Translations under genes and position numbers: made by a program | Origin: Streptomyces fulvoviolaceus | Lineage (GTDB): Bacteria > Actinomycetota > Actinomycetes > Streptomycetales > Streptomycetaceae | Assembly: GCF_000718165.1 (NCBI RefSeq) | Contig: NZ_JOEY01000019.1 | Coordinates: 62,001 to 126,000 of the forward strand | Direction of reading: 5' to 3' | DNA: 64,000 nt | Part shown: piece after piece, positions 53,379-63,165 of the stretch | Layout of the letters: every line of letters begins with the position of its first letter | How positions within the stretch are numbered: the first letter of the stretch is position 1 | Notes under the pieces: model-generated | What the model was told of the DNA's origin: nothing | Databases searched by the model: none | The model's input: only the letters and a program-made list of their open reading frames with translations

Positions 53379-54788
53379 TCAGGCCGACGGCGAGCCCGAA
53401 CCCGCGACGACCTCCGGCCGCAGCAGGTCGGCGAGGGTCTCGGCGGGCAACAGGCCCTTCTCCAGGACGAGTTCGGCCACACCGCGTCCGGTGGTGAGAG
53501 CCTCCTTGGCGATGTCCGTGGCCGCCGTGTAGCCGATGTGCGGGTTGAGGGCGGTGACCAGGCCGATGGAGTTCTCGACGCTCGCCCGCAGCGCCTCGGT
53601 GTTGGCGGTGATGCCGTCCACGCAGCGCTCCGCGAGGGTCAGGCAGGCGGCCCGCAGATGGGTGATGGACTCCGAGAGGGAGTGCAGGATGATCGGCTCG
53701 AAGGCGTTGAGCTGGAGCTGTCCGGCCTCGGCGGCCATGGTGATGGTGACGTCGTTGCCGATCACCTCGAAGGCGACCTGGTTGACGACCTCGGGGATCA
53801 CCGGGTTGACCTTGCCGGGCATGATGCTCGAACCGGCCTGCACCGGGGGCAGGTTGATCTCGCCGAGGCCCGCGCGCGGCCCGGAGGACAGCAGGCGCAG
53901 GTCGTTGCAGCTCTTGGAGAGCTTGACCGCGATCCGCTTGAGCACGCCGGACATCTGGACGAACGCCCCGCAGTCCTGGGTCGCTTCGACCAGGTTGGCG
54001 GCGGTGACCAGCGGCAGCCCGGTGATGTCGGAGAGGTGGCGGCGGGCCGACTCGGCGTATCCGGCGGGGGCGTTGAGACCCGTGCCGATCGCCGTGGCGC
54101 CCAGGTTGATCTCATGGATCAACTCGACGGCCTCGTCAAGACGGCTGCGGTCCTCGTCAATCATGACGGCGTATGCGGAGAACTCCTGCCCCAGCGTCAT
54201 GGGCACCGCGTCCTGCAACTGTGTACGGCCCATCTTGAGCACGTCGCGGAACTCGACGGCCTTGCGGGCGAAGGCGTCCTGCAGTACGGACATCGCCTTG
54301 AGCAGTCCATGCACCGCGAAGACCGTCGCGATCTTGACCGCGGTCGGGTAGACGTCATTGGTCGACTGCCCGAGGTTGACGTCCTCGTTGGGGTGCAGGT
54401 GCTGGTACTGCCCCTTCTCGAACCTCAGCAGCTCCAACGCCCGGTTCGCGACGACCTCGTTGGCGTTCATGTTGGTCGAGGTACCGGCGCCGCCCTGGAT
54501 CACGTCGACGACGAACTGGTCGTGCAGCTTGCCGTCGCGTATCTCGCGGCAGGCCTCCACGATCGCGGCGGCCTTCCGGGGCTCCAGCAGCCCGAGCTCC
54601 TCATTCGCGAGGGCGGCGGCCTCCTTGACGGCGGCGAGGGCCTCGATCAGGTGCGGATAGGCGGAGATCGTGGTGCCGGTGATGGGGAAGTTCTCGGTGG
54701 CGCGCAGGGTGTGGACGCCCCAGTAGGCGTCGGCGGGAACGTCCCGGTAGCCGAGCAGGTCGTGTTCGCTGCGGGTGAGGGCGGTCAT
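53379..54788 (-). CDS. aspA: Aspartate ammonia-lyase (aspartase)
   Basis: The 469-residue protein carries the fumarase/aspartase signature GSSIMPGKVNP and conserved HLHPNEDVNLGQSTNDVYP, with length equal to the family. It deaminates aspartate to fumarate. Downstream of asparagine permease and asparaginase genes it completes the route from asparagine to the TCA cycle. The ATG at 54788 is the start by homology (MTALTRSEHDLLGYRDVP); AGAAAGAGG lies about 14 bases ahead. Assignment as aspartase rather than fumarase rests on sequence and neighbours. Confidence 0.92.
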   Translation of the reverse strand: MTALTRSEHDLLGYRDVPADAYWGVHTLRATENFPITGTTISAYPHLIEALAAVKEAAALANEELGLLEPRKAAAIVEACREIRDGKLHDQFVVDVIQGGAGTSTNMNANEVVANRALELLRFEKGQYQHLHPNEDVNLGQSTNDVYPTAVKIATVFAVHGLLKAMSVLQDAFARKAVEFRDVLKMGRTQLQDAVPMTLGQEFSAYAVMIDEDRSRLDEAVELIHEINLGATAIGTGLNAPAGYAESARRHLSDITGLPLVTAANLVEATQDCGAFVQMSGVLKRIAVKLSKSCNDLRLLSSGPRAGLGEINLPPVQAGSSIMPGKVNPVIPEVVNQVAFEVIGNDVTITMAAEAGQLQLNAFEPIILHSLSESITHLRAACLTLAERCVDGITANTEALRASVENSIGLVTALNPHIGYTAATDIAKEALTTGRGVAELVLEKGLLPAETLADLLRPEVVAGSGSPSA

Positions 54789-54882
54789 GAGGGTGCGGGT
54801 CCTCTTTCTGAGGGGGAGGGTGAACGAGCGGATGGAGCAGGAGGAGGGCGAGCGATACGACACCGGCGGCGTCCGGCATACC

Positions 54883-54936
54883 TAGAGGCGCGGGGCTGTA
54901 TCAATATGCGGCTCCGCCGCGTGGGCGCGACCAGCC
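54883..54936. repeat. Extragenic palindromic repeat, copy 3 (inverted)
   Basis: Read on the minus strand it is GGCTGGTCGCGCCCACGCGG through GGAGCCGCATATTGATACAGCCCCGCGCCTCT, nearly identical to copies 1 and 2. It lies in the 206-bp gap between the asparaginase stop and the aspA start, so it may attenuate transcription into aspA. Confidence 0.75.
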
Positions 54937-54994
54937 ACGACGCCGCCGCAGCCGGCCGAACACAACAGCCCCTACGTCGTCGACCGGCATGCCG

Positions 54995-56011
54995 TCAGAC
55001 GCAGGCCGACAGAGCGACCGGGTCCAGGGCCCGTACAGGGCGCACGCACCCAACCGGTTCCCCGCCACCGAGCAGTGGCTCCCCCGCGAACTCGGTGAGC
55101 AGCGACGGATCGACGCCGGCCCAGGCAAGGGCAGCCGCAGCCACCGGCACCCGCGCCCGGTTCGCCCCGTCGGCGATCTTCACGGCGACGGCCCGGCCGT
55201 CCGGGAGAGCGGCGACCTGAACGCCCTCGAAGCCGTCCTTGGCGAGCAGCCCCGGCACGGCTCGCATCAGCGCGGCCACGTCCCGGCCGGAGCCGGACGC
55301 CATCTCGGCGTGGTCGCGCATGGCGTCGGCGACTCGCGCCTCGGGGGTGCCCGTCGGGGCCGTGGTGATCCGGGCCCCGGCCCGCGCCAGACCGTGCAGG
55401 GACACGGAGAACAGGGGTGCGCCGCAGCCGTCGACGGTCACCTGGGCGATGCGCTGCCCGGTGAGGTCCTCGACGATCTCCGCGATCGCCTGCTGGAGAG
55501 GGTGGCCGGGGTCGAGGTAGTCGTCCAGGGACCAGCCGTTGAGTCGGCAGGTGTAGAGCATGGCCGCGTGCTTGCCCGAGCAGTTCTGGGCGAGCCGGGA
55601 GGCCGGGCGGCCCTCGCGGATCCAGTTGTCCCGGACGACCGGGTCGAACGGCATGTCCGTGACGTTGCGCAGATGGTCCTCGGTGAGCCCGGCGAGCTCG
55701 AGGATGCGCCGGGTGCCGGCGAGGTGGCGTTCCTCGCCGGAGTGGCTCGCCGCGGTGAGCGACAGGAGCTCGCCGTCGAGCGGGAGCCCTGCCCGCACCA
55801 GGGCGACCGCCTGGACGGGCTTGAGCGCCGAGCGCGGGTAGAAGGCGGCCTCTATGTCGCCGATCTGGAGCTGGACGTGTCCGTCGGTGTCGAGGACGAC
55901 GACGGAGCCGTAGTGGATGCCCTCGACGACCCCGCCGCGTATCAGGTGGGCGACGGGGGCGTGGAGGGGCTCGCGGATAAGGGGTGGGTCCGCGACGAGA
56001 CTGCTGTACAT
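54995..56011 (-). CDS. L-asparaginase II family (Rhizobium-type) protein
   Basis: The 338-residue protein is of the asparaginase II type unlike the E. coli AnsA/AnsB fold. Conserved patterns include FYPRSALKPVQAVALV, ASHSGEERHL, NCSGKHAAML and VDGCGAPLFSVSL. It hydrolyses asparagine to aspartate and ammonia. The ATG at 56011 is set by GAGG 5 bases ahead; an immediately preceding GTG would be too close to it. It lies 32 bp after the AnsP gene, in the same operon. Confidence 0.9.
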   Translation of the reverse strand: MYSSLVADPPLIREPLHAPVAHLIRGGVVEGIHYGSVVVLDTDGHVQLQIGDIEAAFYPRSALKPVQAVALVRAGLPLDGELLSLTAASHSGEERHLAGTRRILELAGLTEDHLRNVTDMPFDPVVRDNWIREGRPASRLAQNCSGKHAAMLYTCRLNGWSLDDYLDPGHPLQQAIAEIVEDLTGQRIAQVTVDGCGAPLFSVSLHGLARAGARITTAPTGTPEARVADAMRDHAEMASGSGRDVAALMRAVPGLLAKDGFEGVQVAALPDGRAVAVKIADGANRARVPVAAAALAWAGVDPSLLTEFAGEPLLGGGEPVGCVRPVRALDPVALSACV

Positions 56012-56042
56012 CACTGCCTCTTGTCAGGGAGCGGTGCGTGGG

Positions 56043-57497
56043 TCACGCATCGGCTCCGGTGGATTCGTTCTGGATGGACTTGCGTGCGACCCGGCCGCGG
56101 ACGGCGAACCATCCGGCGACCAGGGCTCCGACGATCAGCGGCAGACACAGCACGGTGGTGCGGCCGGCGCCGCCGTCGGCGTACATGAGGACCAGGACGG
56201 TGGCGAGGAAGACCAGCGTCACGAGTTCGGTCCAGGGGGATCCCGGCAACCGGTAGCTGGGGCGGTCGAGTTCGCCCTTCTCGGTCTTCTGCCAGAAGAG
56301 CAGATGACAGACCATGATCATGCCCCAGGTGGACAGGATGCCGATCGCGGCGAAGTTGAGCACGATCTCGAACGCGTCGGCGGGCACCACGAAGTTGAGG
56401 CCGACGCCGAGGACGCAGATGCCGCTGGTGAGCAGGATGCCGCCGTACGGAACCTGGCTTCGGCTCATGACCGAGGTGAACTTCGGCGCCGAGCCGGACA
56501 TCGCCATGGAGCGCAGGATGCGGCCGGTGGAGTACAGGCCGGAGTTGAGCGAGGACATGGCCGCGGTGAGGACGACGAGGTTCATCACGCCGCCGGCTGC
56601 CGGGATGCCGATGTTGGACAGCACGGTCACGAAGGGGCTCTGGCCGGACGTGTACTTGTTCCAGGGCAGCAGCATCGACAGCAGGACCACCGAGCCGACG
56701 TAGAACAGGCCGACGCGCCACATGATCGAGTTGATCGCCTTCGGCATGATCTTCTCGGGGTTCTCGGTCTCGCCCGCGGCGACGCCGACCAGTTCGACGG
56801 AGGCGTAGGCGAAGACGACGCCCTGGATGATCAGCAGCATGGGCAGCAGGCCGTTGGGGAAGACGCCGCCGTTGTCGGTGATCAGGGACGGGCCTGGGGT
56901 GGTGTCGCCGACCTCGTGCTGGGTGACCAGCAGGAAGATGCCGATCAACATGAACGCCACGAGCGCGCCCACCTTGATGATGGCGAACCAGAACTCCAGC
57001 TCGCCGAACATCTTCACCGAGATGAGGTTCACGGTGAGGACGACGGCGAGCGCGATGAGCGCGATCACCCACTGCGGGATGTCGGAGAACATGCCCCAGT
57101 AGTGCGTGTAGACGGCCACCGCGGTGATGTCGGCGATGCCGGTGGTGGCCCAGTTCAGGAAGTACATCCAGCCCGCGACGTAGGCGCCCTTCTCGCCGAG
57201 GAACTCCCGGGCGTACGACACGAACGCACCGGACGAGGGCCGGTACAGGACGAGTTCGCCGAGGGCGCGGACCACGAGGAAGGCGAAGATTCCGCAGACC
57301 GCGTAGGCGATGAAGAGGGAGGGGCCGGCGTCGGCGAGGCGGCCGCCGGCGCCGAGGAAGAGGCCGGTGCCTATCGCGCCGCCGATGGCGATCATGTTGA
57401 CGTGGCGGGACTTGAGGGACTTGCTGTAGCCCGCGTCGCCTGCGTCGACGTGTACGGACCGTTTTTCTGCGGATTCCTGCAGGGACTGCTCGCTCAC
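56043..57497 (-). CDS. ansP: L-asparagine permease (APC superfamily, AnsP-like)
   Basis: The 484-residue membrane protein has about 12 helices and the APC motif [20 protein letters not shown] followed by a well-conserved AnsP-like sequence ([24 protein letters not shown]). It would import asparagine with protons. Its start GTG (57497) overlaps the GntR stop by 4 bases. The neighbours, an asparaginase and an aspartase, support asparagine as the substrate rather than a general amino acid. Confidence 0.9.
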   Translation of the reverse strand: MSEQSLQESAEKRSVHVDAGDAGYSKSLKSRHVNMIAIGGAIGTGLFLGAGGRLADAGPSLFIAYAVCGIFAFLVVRALGELVLYRPSSGAFVSYAREFLGEKGAYVAGWMYFLNWATTGIADITAVAVYTHYWGMFSDIPQWVIALIALAVVLTVNLISVKMFGELEFWFAIIKVGALVAFMLIGIFLLVTQHEVGDTTPGPSLITDNGGVFPNGLLPMLLIIQGVVFAYASVELVGVAAGETENPEKIMPKAINSIMWRVGLFYVGSVVLLSMLLPWNKYTSGQSPFVTVLSNIGIPAAGGVMNLVVLTAAMSSLNSGLYSTGRILRSMAMSGSAPKFTSVMSRSQVPYGGILLTSGICVLGVGLNFVVPADAFEIVLNFAAIGILSTWGMIMVCHLLFWQKTEKGELDRPSYRLPGSPWTELVTLVFLATVLVLMYADGGAGRTTVLCLPLIVGALVAGWFAVRGRVARKSIQNESTGADA

Positions 57498-58225
57498 GCC
57501 TCGGGTCCGCCTTCCGTGGGGGTGTCCGTGCGCGGGGGACGCACGATGTCGGTGAGGGTGGTCTCGACGCGGTCGAGGTGGTGGGACATGGCCTCCACCG
57601 CGTCGGTTTCGGAACCGTCGATCAGCGCCTCGACGATGGCCCGGTGCTCGCGGTTGGACTGCTCGCGACGGCCGCCCAGCTCGTTGAGGAACGCGGACTG
57701 GCGGGCCAGCGCGTCGCGGATCTCCTCGATGACCCGGCGGAAGACCGGGTTCTGGGCGGCTTCGGCGACGGCGAGGTGGAAGAGCGTGTCCATCGCGACC
57801 CACGCGGTGGTGTCCGTCTCCCGTTCCATCCGGTCGAGGATGTGGGCCAGGTGGTCGAGGTTCTCCGGGGTACGGCGCACTGCCGCATACCCGGCGACCG
57901 GGATCTCGACGTGCCGGCGCACCTCCAGCAGGTCACTGGCCGCGTAGTCGCCGAAGGTGGGGTCCTCCACCGCGTTGGCGACGACGAAGGTGCCCTTGCC
58001 GGTCTTGGAGACGGTCAGGCCCATGGTCTGCAGGGCCCTGAGGGCCTCGCGCAGCACAGGCCGGCTGACCTCCAGGGCGCGGCAGAGCTCCGCCTCGGAG
58101 GGGAGCTTGTCGCCGATGGCGTACTCACCGCGCTCGATGGCGTCGCGGAGGTGGGCGAGCACCGCTTCCATGGCGCTGATGCGCCGCGGAGGCTGTCCGG
58201 CTGTCCGGCTGTCTGACAGGTTCAC
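57494..58225 (-). CDS. GntR/FadR family regulator of the asparagine locus
   Basis: The 243-residue protein has a GntR winged helix (about 15-80; [22 protein letters not shown]) and a C-terminal FCD effector domain (about 95-225) with metal-site histidines in [16 protein letters not shown] and [10 protein letters not shown]. It is the first gene of the operon with the AnsP gene, with which it overlaps by 4 bases, and is divergent from the DadA-like gene (272 bp apart). Aspartate, asparagine or a TCA acid is a likely ligand. Confidence 0.9.
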   Translation of the reverse strand: MNLSDSRTAGQPPRRISAMEAVLAHLRDAIERGEYAIGDKLPSEAELCRALEVSRPVLREALRALQTMGLTVSKTGKGTFVVANAVEDPTFGDYAASDLLEVRRHVEIPVAGYAAVRRTPENLDHLAHILDRMERETDTTAWVAMDTLFHLAVAEAAQNPVFRRVIEEIRDALARQSAFLNELGGRREQSNREHRAIVEALIDGSETDAVEAMSHHLDRVETTLTDIVRPPRTDTPTEGGPEA

Positions 58226-58497
58226 GGGAGTGATACTCCGGGTGAGCGGGAGGGACTGTCAAGGCGCGGACGGATGCCGCCCCGGGTGGATCCACAAGGA
58301 AACGCGACGGAAATACGCGAGCCCGGAAAACAATCGCCGAGTTTTCAGAACATTACGTCTCAATCACCCAGGCCGATGTTCCACATCTGCTTGAAGGGGT
58401 GTGAAGCAGCACTGCATCTCCCCCCTCTTGTTCCCGTTGGACACCACGTCCTACAAAAGACCACGTCGGTACCCGCATTCCCTCCAGGAGGCCCTCA

Positions 58498-59661
58498 TTG
58501 CGCCGGGAAACCCTGAACGGTGGACGTGTCGTCGTGGTCGGTGGCGGCGTGATCGGCACCTCGATCGCATTCCACCTCGGCGAACGCGGCTATCGTGACA
58601 TCACCGTGATCGAGCGCGGCCTGCCCGGGGAGGGAACGACGGCGGACGCGACCGGAGGAATCCGGCAGCAGTTCTCGACCCGAGTGAATATCGAACTGGC
58701 CCGGCGTTCACTGCCGTTCTGGCGGCACTTCGAGGAGCGGACCGGGGCGCCGATGGATTTCCGGCAGCACGGCTACCTTTTCCTCATCTCCGACCCGGAC
58801 ACCCTCGACGTATTCGAGCGAAACGCGGAGCTTCAGCGTTCCCTCGACGTGGACGTACAGGTACTCGACCCGCAACAGGCCGCCGACGTCCACCCCGGCG
58901 TGCGGACCGACGATCTCCTCGGCGCCACGTACTCGGCCGAGGACGGGTCGGCCTCCCCCGCCGACGCCGTCGCCGGCTATCTGCGCGGCGCGGCCGGACG
59001 CGGAGTCGAGGTGCGCCGCAACACCGAGTTCCTGGGCCTGGTGACGGACGCGGAGGGCGCGGTGCGCGCTGTCCGCACCAGCGCGGGCACCCTGGACGCC
59101 GAGTTGGTGGTGCTGGCCGCCGGGCCCCAGGTGCGGGCCGTGGGCCGGCTGTGCGGGGTGGACATCCCCGTCGACCCGCACCCCCGGCAGGCGTTCGCCA
59201 CCGCGCCCCTGCCGGAACTGCACGGAGGGCTGCCGCTCGCCGTCGACATGGCCAGCGGCGCGTACGTCCACCCGGAGGCGTCCGGTACGGCGATCATCGG
59301 CGGCAACGACCGGGATGCCCCCAGCAGCGACCGTGCCGCCGTGGACTGGTCCCGGGTCGAGTCCCTCGCCGCCGCGCTGACGCACCGCTTCCCCCGTCTG
59401 GAGGGGCTGGAGGTCACGCGTGGTTGGGCAGGCCTGCGCGAGATGACCGCCGACGACCACGCCATCGTGGGCCCCGTCGACGAGGTGCCCGGGCTGTGGG
59501 TCGCGGCCGGGTTCTCCGGGCACGGCTTCATGCAGTCTCCGGCGGTGGGCGAAACGCTCGCCGAATGGTGGCTGACCGGCGCCCCTCCCCTGGACCTCTC
59601 CGCGCTGCGCCTGTCGCGGTTCGCCGACCAATCGCTCGAACTCGAGACCGCGGTCTTCTGA
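58498..59661 (+). CDS. DadA-like FAD-dependent oxidoreductase
   Basis: The 387-residue protein has the DAO-type FAD fold: VVVVGGGVIGTSIAFHLGERG near the N terminus, TTADATGGIRQQFSTR, and the C-terminal RGWAGLREMTADDHAIVG and GFSGHGFMQSP. Such proteins oxidise amino acids or sarcosine-like amines. The start is TTG at 58498: AGGAGG stands 6 bases before it and there is no better in-frame codon. It is the first gene of a 4.7-kb set that includes a transporter, a racemase and LysR. Confidence 0.88.
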   Translation: MRRETLNGGRVVVVGGGVIGTSIAFHLGERGYRDITVIERGLPGEGTTADATGGIRQQFSTRVNIELARRSLPFWRHFEERTGAPMDFRQHGYLFLISDPDTLDVFERNAELQRSLDVDVQVLDPQQAADVHPGVRTDDLLGATYSAEDGSASPADAVAGYLRGAAGRGVEVRRNTEFLGLVTDAEGAVRAVRTSAGTLDAELVVLAAGPQVRAVGRLCGVDIPVDPHPRQAFATAPLPELHGGLPLAVDMASGAYVHPEASGTAIIGGNDRDAPSSDRAAVDWSRVESLAAALTHRFPRLEGLEVTRGWAGLREMTADDHAIVGPVDEVPGLWVAAGFSGHGFMQSPAVGETLAEWWLTGAPPLDLSALRLSRFADQSLELETAVF

Positions 59662-59677
59662 GCGGAAGGGCCCTCCC

Positions 59678-60115
59678 GTGACCTCCGAGACCACCGCCTC
59701 CTGTCCCAAAGGTGCCGAAGTCCTCGTCGACACGCTCGTCTCGCACGGCGTCGACACCGTCTTCGGCGTTCCCGGCGACACCGGCGTCATCCTCGCCCTC
59801 CCCATCACCTTCGTGGTGCTGGACAACACCTCCACGGGCTGGATCAAGACGCTTCAGCACCTCTACCTGGAGCAGCGCTGCTTCGGGGTCGACCCCGGCC
59901 CCGTCGACGCCGTGCTCCTGGCCACCGGCATGGGCATCCCCGGCGCGCGGGCCACCACGCTCGACCAGCTGGAACTGCTGGTCGAGGGATCCATGGACCA
60001 CGACGGCCCCGCGGTGATCCACGTCCCCGTTCCCGAACAGAAGGACGCCTCGCCCCCGGTCGCGCCCTGGCCGGCCGCCCTGGCCGGCCGGACCACCACC
60101 CGCCCGGTCCACTGA
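59678..60115 (+). pseudogene. Thiamine-diphosphate enzyme relic with a large in-frame internal deletion
   Basis: The 145-residue frame joins the first about 38 residues of an acetolactate-synthase-like enzyme (GAEVLVDTLVSHGVDTVFGV, PGDTGVI) directly to its C-terminal TPP-binding end (LPITFVVLDNTSTGWIKTLQ, then FGVDPGPVDAVLLATG and HVPVPE). Normal members are about 550 residues, so some 400 residues between are absent; the junction is near 59795. The reading frame is kept and a GGAAGG site precedes the start, so a short product may still be made, but it cannot be a normal ThDP enzyme. Confidence 0.75.
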
Positions 60116-60169
60116 CCCATCCCCCACTCGCCCCTCCCCGCTCGCGCAGGTTCCCGGAAGGATCCGCTC

Positions 60170-61498
60170 ATGGAGGCTCAGGCCATACGGCCCACACCAC
60201 CGGCCCCCACCCCACCCGTCATCGACCACGGCACCGCCATGCGGGCAGCCCGCGCGAGCTTCGCCGGCACCGCCATCGAGTGGTACGACTACTTCCTGTA
60301 CGGCAGTGCGGCCGCCCTGGTGTTCCCGAAGGTCTTCTTCGACGACCTGGGAACCACCGCGGGCACGCTCACCTCGCTGGCCACCTTCGGCGTCGCCTTC
60401 TTCTTCCGCCCCCTCGGCGGCCTCGTGTTCGGCCACTTCGGCGACCGGCTCAGCCGTAAGCAGGCCCTGGTGACCACCCTGCTGATCATGGGGCTCAGCA
60501 CCTTCGCGATCGGGTTGCTGCCGACGGTCGGACAGGTCGGCGTACTGGCTCCGGTGCTGCTGATCCTGCTGCGCATGTTCCAGGGCATCGGGCTCGGCGG
60601 CGAGTGGGGCGGTGCGGCGCTGCTGATCGTGGAGAGCGCCCCGGCCGAGCGCCGAGGGCTGTACGCCTCCGCGTGCCAACTCGGCGTACCAGCGGGGCAG
60701 TTGGCCTCCGCCGGCCTGGTGACGCTGTTCTCCCTCCTGCCGGAGGACCAGTTCCTCAGCTGGGGCTGGCGGATCCCGTTCCTCTTCAGCGCCGTCCTCG
60801 TCACGTTCGGCCTGTACCTGCGCACGCGACTGCCGGAGCCGCCCGAGTTCCAGGCGCTCAAGGACGCCCAGCAGCGTCCGAAGCTGCCCATCGCGGAGGT
60901 GCTGCGGCACGCGAAGAAGCCGACGGTCCTGCTGATCTTCGTCCAGGCGGCCGCCACGATCGGCTACTACCTCTTCACCGTGTACTCGCTGTCGTACGTC
61001 GAGAGCGACCTCGGGAAGCCGAAGTCCTGGGCCCTGACCGGCGTGCTCGTCGGCGCCGCGCTCCTGCTGGTCGCGATGCCGCTGTACGCCGCCCTGTCGG
61101 ACCGGATCGGCCGCCGTCCCGTGTACTTCGGCGGCACCCTGTTCATCGCCGTGTTCGCGATCCCGTTCTTCTGGATGCTCGACACCGGCAACCGGTATCT
61201 GATCCCACTGGCGATCATCCTCGCGCTGGTCTTCGGGTACGGTCCGACCGGGGCGCTGAACAGCGTCCTCTACGCGGAGCAGTACCCGACCCGGTACCGG
61301 TACACGGGTGCCTCGGTGTCGTACCAGATGTCGAGTGTCGTCGCGGGCGCCCCGGCGCCGCTGGTCGCCGCGGCGCTGGTCTCGGCGACCGGTTCGAGTC
61401 TCGCCGTCTCCTGGTACGTGATCGGAGCGGCGGTCGTGTCACTGATCTGCATCGCGGCGCTGACGGAGACGCATCGCACGCAACTCACCATGGAGTAA
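60170..61498 (+). CDS. MFS transporter, metabolite:H+ symporter (MHS) family
   Basis: The 442-residue membrane protein has the MHS features: FAGTAIEWYDYFLYGSAAAL, a long N-terminal extension, GHFGDRLSRKQALVTTLL and LLRMFQGIGLGGEWGGAALL. Members import carboxylates, shikimate, proline or similar with protons. It lies 54 bp after the TPP-enzyme relic and 10 bp before the racemase-family gene. Import of the substrate oxidised by the DadA-like enzyme is the likely role. Confidence 0.92.
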   Translation: MEAQAIRPTPPAPTPPVIDHGTAMRAARASFAGTAIEWYDYFLYGSAAALVFPKVFFDDLGTTAGTLTSLATFGVAFFFRPLGGLVFGHFGDRLSRKQALVTTLLIMGLSTFAIGLLPTVGQVGVLAPVLLILLRMFQGIGLGGEWGGAALLIVESAPAERRGLYASACQLGVPAGQLASAGLVTLFSLLPEDQFLSWGWRIPFLFSAVLVTFGLYLRTRLPEPPEFQALKDAQQRPKLPIAEVLRHAKKPTVLLIFVQAAATIGYYLFTVYSLSYVESDLGKPKSWALTGVLVGAALLLVAMPLYAALSDRIGRRPVYFGGTLFIAVFAIPFFWMLDTGNRYLIPLAIILALVFGYGPTGALNSVLYAEQYPTRYRYTGASVSYQMSSVVAGAPAPLVAAALVSATGSSLAVSWYVIGAAVVSLICIAALTETHRTQLTME

Positions 61499-61508
61499 GG
61501 GGTAGCGG

Positions 61509-62189
61509 ATGGCGGAGATCGGGATCGTCATGCTGGACAACCGGATCCCCCGCCCCGTGGGGGACGTCGGCAATCCGGCCAGCTTCGACTTCCCCGTGGC
61601 CATGGCGGTCGCCGCGGGCGCGGACACCCGGCAGGTGGTGGAGCACTCGGCGGCCGGTCTGCTGCCCACCGTCACGGAAGCCGCCACCGCACTGCAGAAG
61701 GACGGCGCGGCCGCGGTGACCACCTGCTGCGGCTTCCTCGCGGTCTACCAGCGCGAACTCGCTGACGAGCTGGACGTGCCGGTCGCCACCTCCAGCCTCC
61801 TGCAGGTCCCTCTCGTCCTGCGGACCCTGCGCCGGGACCAGTCGGTGTGCGTGCTCACCGCCAACGCGAGCACGCTCACCGACGCCCATCTGGAGGCCGT
61901 GGGGATCGGACCCTCGATGCGTCCCCGGGTCCGTCTGACGGGCCTGGAGCACACCGAGCACTTCTTCCCCGTCGTCACCGGCGACGGCGCGTCCCTCGAC
62001 GTCGGGCGCGCGGAGGCCGAGGTGGTGGCCGTGGCACGAGCCGCGGTCGCCACGCACCCCGACATCGGCGCGTTCGTCCTCGAGTGCACCAACCTTCCGC
62101 CCTACTCGGGCGCCGTGAAGGCCGCCACCGGCCGCCCCGTCTGGGATGCGCTCACCCTCATCGGATGGCTTCGGGGCGGGACATCCTGA
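61509..62189 (+). CDS. Aspartate/glutamate racemase family protein
   Basis: The 226-residue protein has the two catalytic cysteines of the Asp/Glu/hydantoin racemase family in AVTTCCGFLAVYQ (about residues 73-74) and VLECTNLPPY (about 198). Family members isomerise amino acids or hydantoins, or cleave maleate/related acids. It starts 10 bp after the transporter stop, and LysR follows 1 bp after its own stop. With the DadA-like gene it suggests use of a racemic or D-configured nitrogen compound. Confidence 0.86.
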   Translation: MAEIGIVMLDNRIPRPVGDVGNPASFDFPVAMAVAAGADTRQVVEHSAAGLLPTVTEAATALQKDGAAAVTTCCGFLAVYQRELADELDVPVATSSLLQVPLVLRTLRRDQSVCVLTANASTLTDAHLEAVGIGPSMRPRVRLTGLEHTEHFFPVVTGDGASLDVGRAEAEVVAVARAAVATHPDIGAFVLECTNLPPYSGAVKAATGRPVWDALTLIGWLRGGTS

Positions 62190-62190
62190 C

Positions 62191-63165
62191 GTGTTGAACC
62201 TGGTGCACCTCCAGACCCTCCAGGCCGTCCTCCGCACGGGCTCACTGAGCGGGGCCGCCAAGGAGCTCGGCTACACCACGTCGGCGGTCTCCCAGCAGAT
62301 CGCCGCCCTGGAACGCGCGCTCGGGGTGCAGCTCTTCGAACGCGGCCCGCGCAACCTCTGGCCGACACCGGCGGCCGTGCAGATGGGCCGCCACGCGGCG
62401 GTCGTACTCTCCAGGCTGGAGGAGGCCGAGGAGGAACTACGGGCCTTCGCCGAGGGCAAGCAGGGCCGCCTCAGGGTGGCGGCGTTCGCCACCGTCAGCG
62501 CGCAACTGCTCCCCAAGGCGCTGGGGAGGCTGGTCGCCCGCTTCCCGCAGGCCGAACTGTCCTTCCAGGACGACGGGGGCGACCCCGCCGCAGTGGCCCG
62601 GGCCGTGTGCGAGGGACGGGCGGACCTCGGGCTGGTCTACGAGTACGACCTCGTCCCCCAGGCGTGGCCGGACGAACTCCGGCTGTGCCGGGTCCTCCAG
62701 GAGGAGCTGGTCGTCCTGTGCGGGCAGAAACAGCTCACCGAGGACCCGGTCCACACGGATCTGCGGGAGCTGTCCGGGGCGATCTGGGTGGCCAACCGCG
62801 AGGACACCGCGGGCCACCACAACCTCCTGCGGCTGTGCGCCCAGGCCGGCTTCCAGCCCGAAGTGCGCTTCACCAGCGACGACTTCGACGTGATCCGCGG
62901 CATCGTACGGGAGAACCTCGGTGTCGCCCTGGTCCCCGCCCTCTCGCTGGGCATCGACCGCACGATCACGATGCGCCGCCTGCGTTCGCGCGGCCCGCGC
63001 CGGACGGTCCTCGCCGTCCATCGGGCGACCGACCCCAACCCCCTGATCCCGGCGGCCGTCGAGGCCATCCGCGCGGCGGCGGCGGAGTTCGTCGTCTGGA
63101 CGACCGGGGCGTTCGGCGTACAGGTGGACTCGCCTCTCGCCTCGACCCCCGGCCTCAGCTGTTGA
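62191..63165 (+). CDS. LysR family transcriptional regulator
   Basis: The 324-residue protein has the LysR helix-turn-helix (VHLQTLQAVLRTGSLSGAAKEL, then TTSAVSQQIAALERALGVQL) and an effector domain (about 95-300). The GTG at 62191 lies 1 bp after the racemase stop codon. It is the last gene of the DadA-like set and probably controls it. The 3 prime end overlaps the uppP gene by 11 bases. Confidence 0.9.
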   Translation: MLNLVHLQTLQAVLRTGSLSGAAKELGYTTSAVSQQIAALERALGVQLFERGPRNLWPTPAAVQMGRHAAVVLSRLEEAEEELRAFAEGKQGRLRVAAFATVSAQLLPKALGRLVARFPQAELSFQDDGGDPAAVARAVCEGRADLGLVYEYDLVPQAWPDELRLCRVLQEELVVLCGQKQLTEDPVHTDLRELSGAIWVANREDTAGHHNLLRLCAQAGFQPEVRFTSDDFDVIRGIVRENLGVALVPALSLGIDRTITMRRLRSRGPRRTVLAVHRATDPNPLIPAAVEAIRAAAAEFVVWTTGAFGVQVDSPLASTPGLSC

